A stretch of DNA of 64,000 nt from Bacteroidota bacterium (GCA_016708785.1 JADJFC010000002.1:496001-560000); one strand, 5' to 3'. Numbered from the stretch's first letter, positions 39,218 through 49,928 are shown. Notes: generated from the sequence alone by a model not told the origin. A program made the numbers and translations.

Positions 39218-42200
39218 TTATTCACCATTCGTTACAACAACAAGCTTAGCCTGAAGTCCCGTTTCCTCTCTTACAAAATAAACCCCTTTGGCAAGTTGAG
39301 AAACATTCAACTCTTTAGTCGTTTGTTCTGCTAATACTTCTTTGCCGGTGATGTCATAAACGGTCACTCGATAAAAATCATTCATGTAGACTTTTCCATC
39401 GACCGATGGATTAGGATAAAGCATTAGTTGCCCATTCTGACTTGAAAAATCCAATTCAAACATTGCTGTCAACGTTAGATCACTTGTCATGTTAACGGAT
39501 ATCGTTGAACTAGTCGAACTGATTTCTTCCCATCTCACAAATTTGTAGCCGGGTTTTGCAATTGCAGTCAGTGTCACGGGTACGTTTTCAAAGTATGTTC
39601 CTGTCCATGGATAAACATGATCACTCACTCCGGGCAGAGTAGAGGAAATGAAAAGTGAATTAACAATAATATTTCCGTGCGACATGTCGTCAACGTTGGC
39701 ATGTAACAAATGTGTTCCACTCAAATTAAATTGAGATTTTACATGTGCTCGTTGAAAATCTACTCTGACTCTGGCAAAAATTCTTAACTCTTCAATGTTG
39801 TCATACCATTTCTGCATATTGTCAGGAGTTCTCCAACGTCCGATGTGGCGCGGCATTTCAGGTTCTATTGCCGCTGCGATCTCATCAATTCTATCCAACA
39901 TTCTTTGCGTGTCAAAAGAACTGTTCATCAGATCAGCATACCTTGAAATAAATTGTTGTTTGAATTCCGAATTGATAAGTAATCTTTTGAAAATTGAATC
40001 GCTCATTTCAGTGATTATGAAATTGAGATTGTTGAAATCAGGGTCGTAAAATCCACCATCAAAATCACTCGCCATAAATCTCCATCGACCATCTTGGCCT
40101 TCCTTGACATATGATCCCGGATGACCATTGCGCATTTTCCAATACGATTGATTGTGATTTATATTTCTTTTGTTTGTGAATGCTGTTGCAGACCAGTAGT
40201 CAATAAGATTGCTGATGTCTAAGTGATCAGTAACGTAATTGTAATTTGATTGAATGGTTAGATCATTTTGACCTATAAAATTTTTTAGTGCTATGAAACT
40301 CGCTTCTTCGCCCGCTTGACCTGTGATAAGTTGATATTGACCGTCAAGATTATCTTCCATCATAATAAGACTATCACGATTGATTCCATAATTTTTTTGA
40401 ATTCCCCAAGCGTCATTTAATTCCCTGATGTTGTGAATTCCCCAGTATTCTCCATTCACAAATGCAACAGTTGGAGCATATGCCTGGTATTTTAAATCCA
40501 AATGATCAAATAACGATTGAACAAGGCCGTCACGACACATTGTATTTCCCGGAATTCCCCATTCATTTCCATTGTTACGAAGAATAATTCGTTTGAATTC
40601 ATCCAGTGTTTCTTGTGTACCCGGCTTTTTTAGACTTTTAAAGAAATTGTAATTAAAGTTGTTTTCTAAATCATATTCACTTCTTGCATAAACTGTCAAT
40701 GCTTTTTGCCCGAGATTTCTTATCCATTCACCTCTTGTTCTTATCCCGATCTCTTGTGAAAGTACTTGTTGTCCGTTAGGTTTAAAGAATTCAAAATTCG
40801 CAGGTCGCTCTGATTTTAAACCCGACAATTCATAATTTCCGGTGAATGCATTTCCATTGAACGTTGCTCCGGGAATATAAATTCCTGTATAGAAATTGAA
40901 AAGATTCTCAGGATCAGTAACAAGCGAAATAACAGGGATTTTAAATTTATCTTCAATATCTGAATCAATAAAGTAGGTCGATGTTACAATGTTTCCTAAT
41001 CCTTGTCCCGGTGTGTAAACTCTCGAACGCAAAACTCCGGCCTTGATCAATGTTGTATTCGGAGTCCTGTAGAAATTATGCATTGGACCATTCAATGTTA
41101 TTGGCGCTGATCGTATGTATGAATAAGGTTGATGTGGAAAATCAGATGCAGTAATATTCAATTCCGGCTGGCCCACAGGAATTGAATCTTCTTCAAAATG
41201 TATCGGTGACGAATAGACGAAAGAACGATCTGTCGGATCAGAACCATCAAGCGTATAATAGATTACACTTCCAGGAGGTGCAGTGATGCTGACGTCGATG
41301 GGAGTTTGATAAAAACCGGAAAGACGTGAATATAATGGCAATTGTGTTGTATCGCCATTCGGTAAAATTGAAAAAGACAATAAGTTTCTTGACTGATGTG
41401 TTGTATCATTGTGATCAATTACTTTAATGAATGAACGTGTTGAGTAAATATTTGGAACTGTCCAGGTGAAAGATTCATCTGTTGCCAAAACATTCGATGC
41501 CAACTGTTGCCAGTTTACTCCGCCATCATCGGAAAATTGAAGATCTACAGATTGAATTGAACTTCCTGCTGACCAATAAATATTAATCGTTGAATCTCCT
41601 TTGTATTTCATAAAAGCTTGCGGATGGCCTAAGATCAGATCCGATGTCGGTACAGGAATTCCTCCTACAGGGAAAATTGCTCCGAGATCTTCTCCGTTAA
41701 TTCCTTTTCCGCGTAATGGAGAGATAGGACTGAGCTGAAAATTATCTGAACTTGCATCAACAAAAAATGGATCCAGTGAATAATTATTAGCTACCGTATC
41801 TACAATATTCTCTTGTAAATTAGAGTAGGAGAGTTCTAATGTTGCATCAGTTGACAATGAAAATGATCCATTTTGATTTTCCCAGAAAATATTGTTGTAC
41901 GCAACTGCATGTCCACCTCCAAGTCCTGTATTCTTTTCATAGACTTCAATTCCATATCCGCAGTCATAGATTGTGTTATTATAAATAGTTGCAATGGAAC
42001 TGTCTTTTACTGCAATGCCTGATCCTGCACGGTAAATTAAAGTTCCTGTTACCACAACATCAAGCGCCCCTTCACCAATAGAAATTCCATTGTCGCTAAA
42101 GTTGTAGATCTTGCAATTTTCTACACGTGCTCGTGAACCTGGGGGCATAAAGTCAACTTTTCCAAAATCGATTCCATCGATATTGAATCCCTTACCATTT

Positions 42201-42820
42201 CGTACAGTAGTGTTTCGTATAATTGTTCCGGCAGGAACATTATCGAAGTCAATGCCATCGGCAGTTGTGAATTCGAACAGGCAATTTTCAACCAATGCAA
42301 CTGTCCTCACAATATTGATTTCATAATAGTCGCTGACCTGCGTACTATTTACATAAATTGAATTCGCATCTATTACGAAGAGGATTGGATTATCACCCTG
42401 ATTATAATCGTGAAGTTTGCAATATTGAATATTTCCAATTCCACCATTCGATACTTTGATCTGACCACCTTCTACATCGGTGTATGACATTTCAATAACT
42501 GATCCCGGTTGTGATGCATGAAAATTGTACCAATAAGTTCCAGGTACTGCAGCTGAAATCGAAACAGGTGATGCGTCACTGCCTTGAATTCTGATCACCG
42601 AATTTGAATCAGCGGTAACTGAAATTCCGGGATTCAATTTGACCACCGATCCTGCCTGAATCGTCAACGTTTTGCCGGTTAAAACCTGAACATTCCTGTC
42701 CAGCAAAACTGTACCTGACCAAGTTGTATCTTGGGTCACTAATAACTTTGGTGTCGCCTTTGAAGTTAGACAAAGACATAATAAAATAGGGAAAATTAAC
42801 TTAAAACAGCACTTTAGCAT
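39218..42820 (-). CDS. T9SS-exported beta-helix and CotH kinase protein
   Basis: 1200 residues, intact. After the signal peptide (MLKCCFKLIFPILLCLCLTS), a right-handed parallel beta-helix covers about residues 30-370 (GSVVKLNPGISV, IIRNTTVRNGKGFNIDGIDF, IYNNTIYDCGYGIEVYEKN). An Ig-like/BNR-type module (SVDLQFSDDGGVNWQQLAS) and a chitobiase C-terminal domain (GSVIYYTLDGSDP) follow. Next is a CotH kinase domain at about 630-1040 (GIRTRGEWIRNLGQKALTVY, AFVNGEYWGIHNIRELND, RFMASDFDGGFYDP), then a beta module also seen in the giant protein (GYKFVRWEEI). A T9SS sorting domain ends it (MLYPNPSVDGKVYM ... LAKGVYFVRE). Second CotH paralogue in the window, without the Ig array. Confidence 0.88.
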   Translation of the reverse strand: MLKCCFKLIFPILLCLCLTSKATPKLLVTQDTTWSGTVLLDRNVQVLTGKTLTIQAGSVVKLNPGISVTADSNSVIRIQGSDASPVSISAAVPGTYWYNFHASQPGSVIEMSYTDVEGGQIKVSNGGIGNIQYCKLHDYNQGDNPILFVIDANSIYVNSTQVSDYYEINIVRTVALVENCLFEFTTADGIDFDNVPAGTIIRNTTVRNGKGFNIDGIDFGKVDFMPPGSRARVENCKIYNFSDNGISIGEGALDVVVTGTLIYRAGSGIAVKDSSIATIYNNTIYDCGYGIEVYEKNTGLGGGHAVAYNNIFWENQNGSFSLSTDATLELSYSNLQENIVDTVANNYSLDPFFVDASSDNFQLSPISPLRGKGINGEDLGAIFPVGGIPVPTSDLILGHPQAFMKYKGDSTINIYWSAGSSIQSVDLQFSDDGGVNWQQLASNVLATDESFTWTVPNIYSTRSFIKVIDHNDTTHQSRNLLSFSILPNGDTTQLPLYSRLSGFYQTPIDVSITAPPGSVIYYTLDGSDPTDRSFVYSSPIHFEEDSIPVGQPELNITASDFPHQPYSYIRSAPITLNGPMHNFYRTPNTTLIKAGVLRSRVYTPGQGLGNIVTSTYFIDSDIEDKFKIPVISLVTDPENLFNFYTGIYIPGATFNGNAFTGNYELSGLKSERPANFEFFKPNGQQVLSQEIGIRTRGEWIRNLGQKALTVYARSEYDLENNFNYNFFKSLKKPGTQETLDEFKRIILRNNGNEWGIPGNTMCRDGLVQSLFDHLDLKYQAYAPTVAFVNGEYWGIHNIRELNDAWGIQKNYGINRDSLIMMEDNLDGQYQLITGQAGEEASFIALKNFIGQNDLTIQSNYNYVTDHLDISNLIDYWSATAFTNKRNINHNQSYWKMRNGHPGSYVKEGQDGRWRFMASDFDGGFYDPDFNNLNFIITEMSDSIFKRLLINSEFKQQFISRYADLMNSSFDTQRMLDRIDEIAAAIEPEMPRHIGRWRTPDNMQKWYDNIEELRIFARVRVDFQRAHVKSQFNLSGTHLLHANVDDMSHGNIIVNSLFISSTLPGVSDHVYPWTGTYFENVPVTLTAIAKPGYKFVRWEEISSTSSTISVNMTSDLTLTAMFELDFSSQNGQLMLYPNPSVDGKVYMNDFYRVTVYDITGKEVLAEQTTKELNVSQLAKGVYFVREETGLQAKLVVVTNGE

Positions 42821-42985
42821 CTTAAACAGGGGTCGGTTAGGGAGACCAATTTAAGATGTTATCCCATACGAGTCAAGTTTAAGTGGTGATGTTGCTAAGG
42901 TTAAGGTTGTGTTACGTATACTAATTATTCGAAATTAGCGAAAAACACATATCTTAACCACCTCAATTTTGAATTGATTCATAGA

Positions 42986-45900
42986 ATGAAATTAATACCC
43001 CAGTCGCCTAAAAAAGCACTTAAAGCTTTTCTGAAACAAAAACCATTAAGAAGTGAAATTGACCTTTTTAAGGCTAATCTCATTATTCTTCTCGATAAAA
43101 TTAATGTAATCGAAAAACGCCCTAAAGACGAAAGCGAAGAGCATCTGAAAAATGACCTTCGGGACTTTTTGCGAGATACGTATTACAAAGAATCAAATGC
43201 TATCAATACGAAAGACAAAAAGGATCTTGTCATCCATTTAGGAAAAACTACAGATAGTGAAGTGGGAGTGATCATAGAAGCAAAACGTCCGACGAATATC
43301 GGTGAAATGATTTCTGCTGATAATCCCAATAAAAAAGCCCTGCACGAACTCATTTTGTATTATCTCGATGAAAGAAATAGTGCGGGAAACAATCAGCTGA
43401 AACAGTTGGTAATGACAAATGTCAACGAATGGTATATTATTGATGCCAATTTCTTCGACAAACATATTTACCGAAATGCTCAGATCAAAAATTGTATGAA
43501 ACGAAAGTCAATGACAAAAAAGACAATCCTTTCTTTTATGGAAGAAATTGCAAAAATTATCTCCAAACTTGATGTTGAAATCCCTTGCGTTTATTTTGAT
43601 ATTCGCGAATACGATACTATTTTAAGAAATAATAAGAAAGAAGATGATCGCCAGCTAAGTGCTTTACTGAAAATTCTTTCGCCACAGCATTTGCTCAAAA
43701 TTGCTACGCCAAATGACAGTAATACACTAGATGAAAAATTCTATAAGGAATTACTTCACATCATTGGACTGGAAGAAGCAAAAGAAGGCGGTAAAAATAT
43801 TATTCGTCGCAAAAAAGATAATCGTAATGCTGCATCATTAATTGAATCGACAATTGAAGCACTCCTGACCGACGATCCATTTCATCGGATTCCTGATCTT
43901 TCCATCTATGGCGATACGAAAGAAGAAAGAGCATTCAATGTTTCGCTTGAATTGTGCATTACCTGGATCAATAGAATTCTTTTCCTCAAATTGCTCGAAG
44001 GACAATTGATCACATACCATCAAGGCAATAAGGATTATCGATTTTTAAATACAGAAACCATTCACGACTTTGATGAGCTCTTCAAATTGTTCCATAAAGT
44101 TTTGGCTGTAAATGTTGGCGATAGAAGTGAGGCTGTTAAGTCGAAATACAGTCGCGTTCCTTATCTGAATAGTTCGTTGTTTGAAATAAGTGAACTGGAA
44201 GATCAGACCATTAAAATTAATGCGGTTGACAACAGCGGACAATTGGAACTTATTAGTACAACAATTTTAAAGGCTGTAAAAAGTAAATCCAATAAACTTC
44301 AGCCGCTCGATTATTTGTTTCAATTTCTCGATGCATACGATTTCGCAAGTGAAGGAACTGAAGATGTTCAGGAAGATAATAAAACCATTATAAATGCTTC
44401 TGTACTTGGAAAAGTATTCGAAAAGATAAACGGATATAAAGACGGATCCATTTTTACGCCTGCATTTATAACAATGTATATGTGTAAACAGTCAATTCGT
44501 TTGGCTGTTGTGGAGAAATTCAATGAAACTCTTTCGAAGAAAGATGAAAAACTGTTCGATAAATTTGATGATGTAAAGAACTACACTTCCCGCTTATTCA
44601 AAACGCAGGAGATTCTAAAGGCAAATGAAATTATTAATTCATTGCGTATTTGTGATCCCGCTGTTGGTTCCGGACACTTTTTAGTTTCTTCTTTGAATGA
44701 GATCATCAGTATAAAAGCAGAACTTGGAATTCTTGCAGATGAATCAGGAAACAGTATCAGCGGTTATGAGATCGAAATTGTTAATGATGAATTGATCATT
44801 ACTGATCCGAAAAGTAGCATTCTCGAATATAAATTGCAGAATGGAAAACCGTTGAGCAAAGAAATTCAACGACTTCAAAAAGCGCTCTTCCATGAAAAGC
44901 AAACGATCATTGAAAGTTGTTTGTTTGGAGTTGACATCAATCCTAATTCTGTGAAGATCTGTCGTCTTCGTTTATGGATTGAACTGTTGAAGAATGCATA
45001 CTATAGAGAAGAAAGCGGTTTCACAGAACTTGAAACTCTTCCCAATATCGACATCAATATAAAATGCGGAAATAGTTTGCTCAGTCGTTTTGCTTTGGAT
45101 TCTGACCTGAGCAAAGCTTTAAAGAGCATTAAGTACGACATCAAAGCCTATCGTGGTTTTGTAAGCGATTACAAGAACGAAAAGAGCCGCGATGTAAAAC
45201 GCGGATTACAAAGATCATCGACAGCATCAAAAGCGATTTCAGAACAGAGATCAGTCGCGACGATCCGAAGCAAATTAAATTGAGTAAACTCGGTGGCGAA
45301 TTATTTACCTTACTCAACCAAAGCCAGATCTTCGAACTTACTCCCAAAGAAAAGAAAGCTCAGAAAGACAAAAAGGAAAAGCTCGAAGCCGAAATAAAAA
45401 AACTCACTGCTGAAGTCGAAGAAATAAAAAGTAATGCCATTTATAAGAATGCCTTTGAATGGCGGTTTGAATTTCCGGAGGTGTTGGGGAATGATGGGGA
45501 GTTTGTGGGGTTTGATTTGGTGATAGGGAATCCGCCGTATATACAATTGCAAAGTATGGGTAATGATGCTGAAGTACTTTCTCATGCGTTGTATAAAACA
45601 TTTGCTAGAACTGGAGACATTTATTCACTTTTCTATGAAAGGGGAAATAGTATCCTGAAAAATGATGGTTATCTGTCTTTTATTACGTCTAATAAATGGA
45701 TGAGAGCGGATTACGGGAAAATACAAGAAAGTTCATTTGTGAATTCACTAATCCTTTGTTATAAAGACTTTGGAATGGTTTTGGTTTTTGAAAATGCGAC
45801 AGTTTTGAGTAATATTTTAATGTTTAAATCTAAACCAACAAAAGCTCTTAGCAGTACGAATTCCAGATTCATTTGATTTAAAATCGTCGTTGGAAGATTA

Positions 45901-46649
45901 CTATGCTGAAAATTTGGTTCCTGTTGTAATTAGTGAAAATGCATGGCTCATACAAGATAAGGAAGTTCAAAAATTAAGCAAAGGGGCTTTGGCGTGGGAC
46001 GATTTATGGACAAACGGTTTGATGATGCATTTGTGATAGATGGAGCAAAACGAAGTGAGCTAATTATGAAGGATTCAAAGAGTGCAGAAATTATCAAACC
46101 TTTATTGAGGGGAAGAGACATCCAAAAGTACCATGCTGATTATAATGACTTATGGTTACTCTTTATACCATGGCATTTTCCTCTACATAAAGATAAATCA
46201 ATTCAAGGCGCATCTACAATAGCTGAAACTGAATTTCAAAGGCAGTATCCTGCAATCTATGATCACCTTCTTGGTTTTAAAGAAAAACTTAGTGCCAGAA
46301 ATAAAGCTGAAACTGGTATCAGATACGAGTGGTATTGCCTACAGCGTTTTGGATCTAACTATTTTGAAGATTTTGAAAAGGAGAAAATCATTTACCCGAA
46401 TATGACGAAATTTTTACCGTTTGTCTTTGATAAAGGGTCGTTTTATACTAACCAAAATGTTTTATTATTACAGGTGAACACTGTGGCAGCTTTCAAATTC
46501 TAAGTTTAGTAGTTTCGCTACGTTAAAAAGTGTCAGACACGGAAGATTTTTGAATTAGTGGAAACTAAAGATGAAACGAGAAGAAGATACGAAAAGAGTT
46601 CTTTATTGAACAGAAATTGCTTCATTTCGAGTTATCAGAAGAGAATTGA
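42986..46649 (+). pseudogene. Type IIG restriction endonuclease-methyltransferase, broken
   Basis: A single-chain restriction enzyme with adenine methylase activity. I prefer ATG 42986 over the TTG at 42974. N-terminal nuclease-like motif (EVGVIIEAKRPTN, PD-ExK type), Eco57I-type helical region, methylase motif I DPAVGSGHFLVSSL, FGVDINPNSVKICRLRLW, and motif IV VIGNPPYIQLQ. Frames change near 45202 (true reading RITKIIDSIKSDFRTEI), near 45860 (then RIPDSFDLKSSLEDYYAEN), near 46000, and again near 46480. Conserved target-recognition text is readable (FDDAFVIDGAKRSELIMKD, IIKPLLRGRDIQKYHADY). The tail FFIEQKLLHFELSEEN ends at 46649. Only about 150 bases separate the late TRD block (FIITGEHCGSF) from this tail, less than expected, so part of the specificity domain seems lost. 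Some breaks may be sequencing errors; the shortening is probably real. Confidence 0.75.
46530..46540. repeat. GTGTCAGACAC palindrome inside the decayed gene
   Basis: A 5-1-5 palindrome preceded by CGTTAAAAA. It lies where the methylase specificity domain stops matching its family. Possible insertion scar or recombination site. Confidence 0.3.
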
Positions 46650-46964
46650 ATAAATAATGCAGAATATTAAAATGGTAAATTATTGTAATTTTCGAACTGA
46701 TGAGATTGTAAACGTAATTCTTTTATTTGGCGCATTTTTTGCTCTTTTTAAACTCATTATTTCAATGCTTTTGAACTGGAGGCTGGTTTTGCCCCCCCGG
46801 GATAAAACACTTTTCGTAATTCAGGCTCGGAAATTATCTTTAAAACAAAATTTAAAAAGACTGGAATTGAAAAGGCGGTGAGATACGAAAGTTGTTCCCT
46901 GTTATTATAAAGGTTTGTCGTTAGTATAAAACGCCGTTTTAAATGACTTTATTTGTGGCAAAAG

Positions 46965-47575
46965 ATGGTCATAGCATATATTAGAGTAAGTACTGAAAAG
47001 CAGAATACGGAAAATCAAAAATTTGAAATTGAGAAATACTGCAAAGTGAATGGAATTGTTGTCGAAAAATGGGTCGAAGAAAAAATTAGTGGCTTAAAAA
47101 AAATGAAAGAAAGAATGTTAGGTGGTTTGTTGAGTAAGTTAAAGAAGATGATTTATTAATTATTTCTGAATTATCAAGATTGGGTAGAAACTTGATGGGA
47201 ATAATGAAAATTCTTCATGATTGTATGGAAAATGATATTCGTGTAGTTGCGATTAAAGAAGGTTATGTGCTTGGAAATAATATTAATTCAAAGGTATTAG
47301 CATTTGCATTTGGACTTTCAGCAGAAATTGAAAGAAATTTAATATCACAAAGAACAAAGGAAGCATTAGCAAGAAGAAAAGAAGAGGGTGTTATTTTAGG
47401 AAGACCCAAAGGAAGTAAAACTAAAATACATAAATTAAAGGACAGAGAAGAAATAATTATTATGTTGGTTGGGAAAGGAAAATCTTTTACTTATATTGCT
47501 AAAAGAATGTCAGTGCATAGGACAACAATATCCAATTATTTGAAGGAAAGAAAATTAAGCCCCCGAAGAAATTAA
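46965..47575 (+). CDS. Mpi-type serine site-specific recombinase, one frameshift
   Basis: A small serine recombinase of the invertase/resolvase family, like the Bacteroides Mpi master invertase. The start MVIAYIRVSTEKQNTENQKFEI carries the catalytic serine (YIRVST). One A is missing near 47142; repair gives KLKEDDLLIISELSRLGRNLMGIMKIL, then GLSAEIERNLISQRTKEALARRKEEG, LGRPKGSKTK, and a C-terminal helix-turn-helix (SFTYIAKRMSVHRTTISNYL). Repaired length 203 residues, the normal size. I use the ATG at 46965, not the TTG four codons upstream. It sits just after the decayed restriction gene, consistent with an invertible or mobile accessory locus. Confidence 0.87.
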
Positions 47576-47732
47576 AATCGTTGAAGGGAAATAAGAATTT
47601 AATCCATGGCATTCATCAAGTATGATTTTGTTTATTAATTGACAAAGAAAGGAATGCGGTAGCAAAGGTAGAGGATAAGATTGTGTAGTATTTTTGTTTT
47701 CCGTTAACTGGTGAACAGTCTTAATTTTGTGG

Positions 47733-47764
47733 ACAGTTGTAGACTAAAACCAACTGTAATTTTT
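47733..47764 (+). terminator. Hairpin after the recombinase
   Basis: ACAGTTG/CAACTGT stem, loop of 11, followed by AATTTTT. The 295-base spacer 47576-47870 otherwise shows only the promoter below. Confidence 0.45.
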
Positions 47765-47844
47765 CAAATTGATTATTAATTCTATTTAAAGAGGGGAATT
47801 TCAACATTTTAGGATTAATGGACACACATATTTTCACTTTTGAT

Positions 47845-47852
47845 TATCTTTG
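47845..47852 (+). promoter_or_regulatory. Promoter -7 box for the unknown-HEPN pair
   Basis: Exact TATCTTTG (TAnnTTTG), 18 bases before the ATG at 47871. Confidence 0.6.
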
Positions 47853-47870
47853 AACTTTACAAGATAAATC

Positions 47871-48335
47871 ATGAACCTAAAGGATAAATTAAAGAAAGAG
47901 ATTCAATCCAACGAAAATTCAAAAGTCGATTGGGAAAAGCGGAAATCTGAGTGGATAAATTCTGTGAATGAACTAAATGAAATGATTATTGAGTGGTTTA
48001 GTGATTACAAAGCAGAAGGCCTTTTGGATTTTAAATTTTCTGAAAAAGAGAATACTGAAGAGTATATTGGTAATTACAAAGTAAATATTCTGCATTTGTG
48101 TTTTACAACAGGCAAGGAAATTGTAATTGAACCTATTGGTACATTGATAATTGGTGCATGGGCGAGATTTGATGTTTATGCCAGGGGATATAATTCCGGC
48201 AAATATTTTATTTTAAGATATAAAGAGGAATCAGGAGAATTTACATGGCATATTTCTAATCCACAGAATAGGAGAGATGTGCAGGTTTTATCTAAAGAAG
48301 TTTTAGAATCTATATTTGAAAAATGGTTGAGTTAA
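47871..48335 (+). CDS. Unknown 154-residue protein overlapping a HEPN gene
   Basis: I do not recognise this family. The first 60 residues are highly charged and likely helical (MNLKDKLKKEIQSNENSKVD). The remainder looks beta-rich (NYKVNILHLCFTTGKEIVIE, GAWARFDVYARGYNSGKYF, SGEFTWHIS), ending in a short helix (LESIFEKWLS). No signal peptide or membrane segment. Its last 13 bases overlap the start of the HEPN gene, so the two are very likely co-translated and functionally linked, for example as antitoxin and toxin. No nucleotidyltransferase (MNT) motif is visible, so this is not the usual HEPN partner. Confidence 0.7.
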   Translation: MNLKDKLKKEIQSNENSKVDWEKRKSEWINSVNELNEMIIEWFSDYKAEGLLDFKFSEKENTEEYIGNYKVNILHLCFTTGKEIVIEPIGTLIIGAWARFDVYARGYNSGKYFILRYKEESGEFTWHISNPQNRRDVQVLSKEVLESIFEKWLS

Positions 48336-48871
48336 ACTCGGATAGACTAACTGAGTCTTATCTAAATTTTATAGCAATTAAGGAATCACTAGCATACGTT
48401 CAAAAGAATCATTCAGAAGAAATGATGATGCATTTCTGAATAAATTGGATTTCCGTATGTTAATCAGTCAATTAAAGACCGCAAAGCATTCGTGAATTCA
48501 AAAATGGAGGAAATGGTTAATTCTATGGATGAATTAATTGTTCTTGGTTTGGTGTCTGACTTCGAAAAAATCGTTTTCGATAGACTTGAAATGCCAGTGG
48601 TGAAATATCGAAAATTGTAAAAGAAAAGTATAAAGGTGTGCCTTTCAATAAATTTTCCCTTGATTTTGTTAAGACTGCAAAAGAAATAGATAAATTATCT
48701 GTTATTAAATCTATTATTTCTCCTAAACTTCCTGCAGAGCTAGTGGAAAAATTTGCTGAAGTCGTGGAATTCCGGAACAGACTTGCGCACGGAAAAAGAT
48801 TTGGGAAACAATCAATGTTGACTTATGATGAAATTGCGCAGACTTTAGATGATGTGTTGAATTTTATTTAA
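48323..48871 (+). CDS. HEPN-domain protein (candidate RNase toxin), three frameshifts
   Basis: ATG 48323 lies inside the preceding gene. Three readable frames join as MVELNSDRLTESYLNFIAIK / RNDDAFLNKLDF / PYVNQSIKDRKAFVNSKMEE ... DFEKIVFDRLE / ENASGEISKIVKEKYKG ... SVIKSIISPKLPAELVEKF. The active-site motif EFRNRLAHGKRFG (R-X4-H) matches HEPN ribonucleases of the RiboL-PSP type. The breaks lie near 48420, 48466 and 48592; the last is clearly AAAA read as AAA. The joined length, about 183 residues, fits the family. HEPN proteins act in toxin-antitoxin, abortive infection and other defence settings; which applies here is not known. Confidence 0.65.
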
Positions 48872-48885
48872 ACTAAAGGATTCGG

Positions 48886-49373
48886 ATGAAGCAATTTAAT
48901 TTCGCTATGGCATCATAGATTTTATCAGAAAATTGCATTTATGTGTGATTTTTTTTATAGAAGATGAAGATTTTAAAGTAATCGCTAAAAGCAAAAGATT
49001 TCCAACCTTTAAATAGAAACTAGAAAAAGATAATATTGTTTTTAAACTTCAAATGGTTGGATCAGATAACATATTAGGTTTGATTTTGTTGATATACTTT
49101 AAAGAGGAAAAATTTATCAAAATTAACTTAATTCAATCATCGAAAGAAAACGTTGGTAATAAGAAATTATATGACAGGATAGCCGGATGTCTCATTTCTT
49201 ATGCTTGCAGGCTTTCGTTTGTTGCAGGATATGGAGGTTGCGTTGCTCTGCAACCTAAAACAGTAATTGCTAAACATTATATTGATAAGTATCAATTTAA
49301 AATAGGCGGTAAGAATTTGTACATAGAATTAGTTGATGCAGAAAATTTAATTGAAGAGTATCTAAATAACTGA
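48886..49373 (+). pseudogene. GNAT-like acetyltransferase, frameshift plus in-frame amber
   Basis: From ATG 48886 (MKQFNF), one missing base near 48903 gives YGIIDFIRKLHL. The frame then runs FIEDEDFKVIAKSKRFPTFK, an in-frame TAG (about 49014), KLEKDNIVFKLQMVG, and on to 49373. The C-terminal half (CLISYACRLSFVAGYGGCVA, LQPKTVIAKHYIDKYQFKIG) has the shape of a GNAT domain: long helix, glycine-rich strand, then HY...Y.F..GG.NLY. A shorter start at ATG 49053 would leave 106 residues, too few for a whole GNAT fold. It lies four bases before a small HTH protein, suggesting a paired system. Family assignment is moderate. Confidence 0.5.
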
Positions 49374-49377
49374 GAAA

Positions 49378-49884
49378 ATGAAAACTAGAAAGAAACAAAT
49401 AAAAGTTAAAGTTAAGGGTACTGAAATTTTGCCTAGCCAATTATCTGCGAAGCAACAAAAGGAAGCTGATAAAGAGTTTTCAAATTTTCGCTTGAACCAG
49501 TTAGGTAAGATGACTGAAAAGGAAAAGGTTTATTCTCGAATTTTGCAAATAAAGTACACGATGGAAGAATATTTTAAGAGCGATACTTATGATGCTAAAT
49601 ATTCATTTAGTCACTTTTTAAGAGAATATATACATTCTATTAACAAAAAAGATAATGAATTCTCTAAAGAAATAAGTTTACATTTTACGCAGCTAAGTCG
49701 AATTCTAAATAATAAAGAAGAGCCCGGCAAAAAGATATTTGTTAGGTTAGAATTGCATTCTAATAATTGGATCCCTGCTTTATATTGGTATCGTGTTTTA
49801 GAAAAGAAAAGAGAATTGGAAATTATTAATGATAAAAGTTTGAGGTCGGCCGAAAAGAAGAGAGTAAAATCTGTAATTGCATAA
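49378..49884 (+). CDS. Small protein with HTH-like segment, partner of the GNAT-like gene
   Basis: 168 residues. A lysine-rich N-terminus (MKTRKKQIKVKVKGTEILPS) precedes a likely Xre-type helix-turn-helix (FSKEISLHFTQLSRILNNKE), then IFVRLELHSNNWIPALYWYR and a charged tail. It follows the acetyltransferase-like gene by four bases. Such an arrangement suits an antitoxin or autoregulator, but I cannot confirm it. AT-rich like the rest of the island. Confidence 0.6.
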   Translation: MKTRKKQIKVKVKGTEILPSQLSAKQQKEADKEFSNFRLNQLGKMTEKEKVYSRILQIKYTMEEYFKSDTYDAKYSFSHFLREYIHSINKKDNEFSKEISLHFTQLSRILNNKEEPGKKIFVRLELHSNNWIPALYWYRVLEKKRELEIINDKSLRSAEKKRVKSVIA

Positions 49885-49928
49885 GAAATGTAGCATGGAA
49901 ACAACATCCTTAAGGTGTAGCCTAGCTG

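Noticed and set aside
42974..42985. TTG start four codons upstream of the type IIG enzyme ATG
   Set aside because: The ATG at 42986 gives the family-like start MKLIPQSPKKALKAFL.
46657..46881. 74-codon frame with one hydrophobic stretch after the type IIG gene
   Set aside because: No family resemblance; it lies in decayed DNA between the broken methylase and the recombinase.
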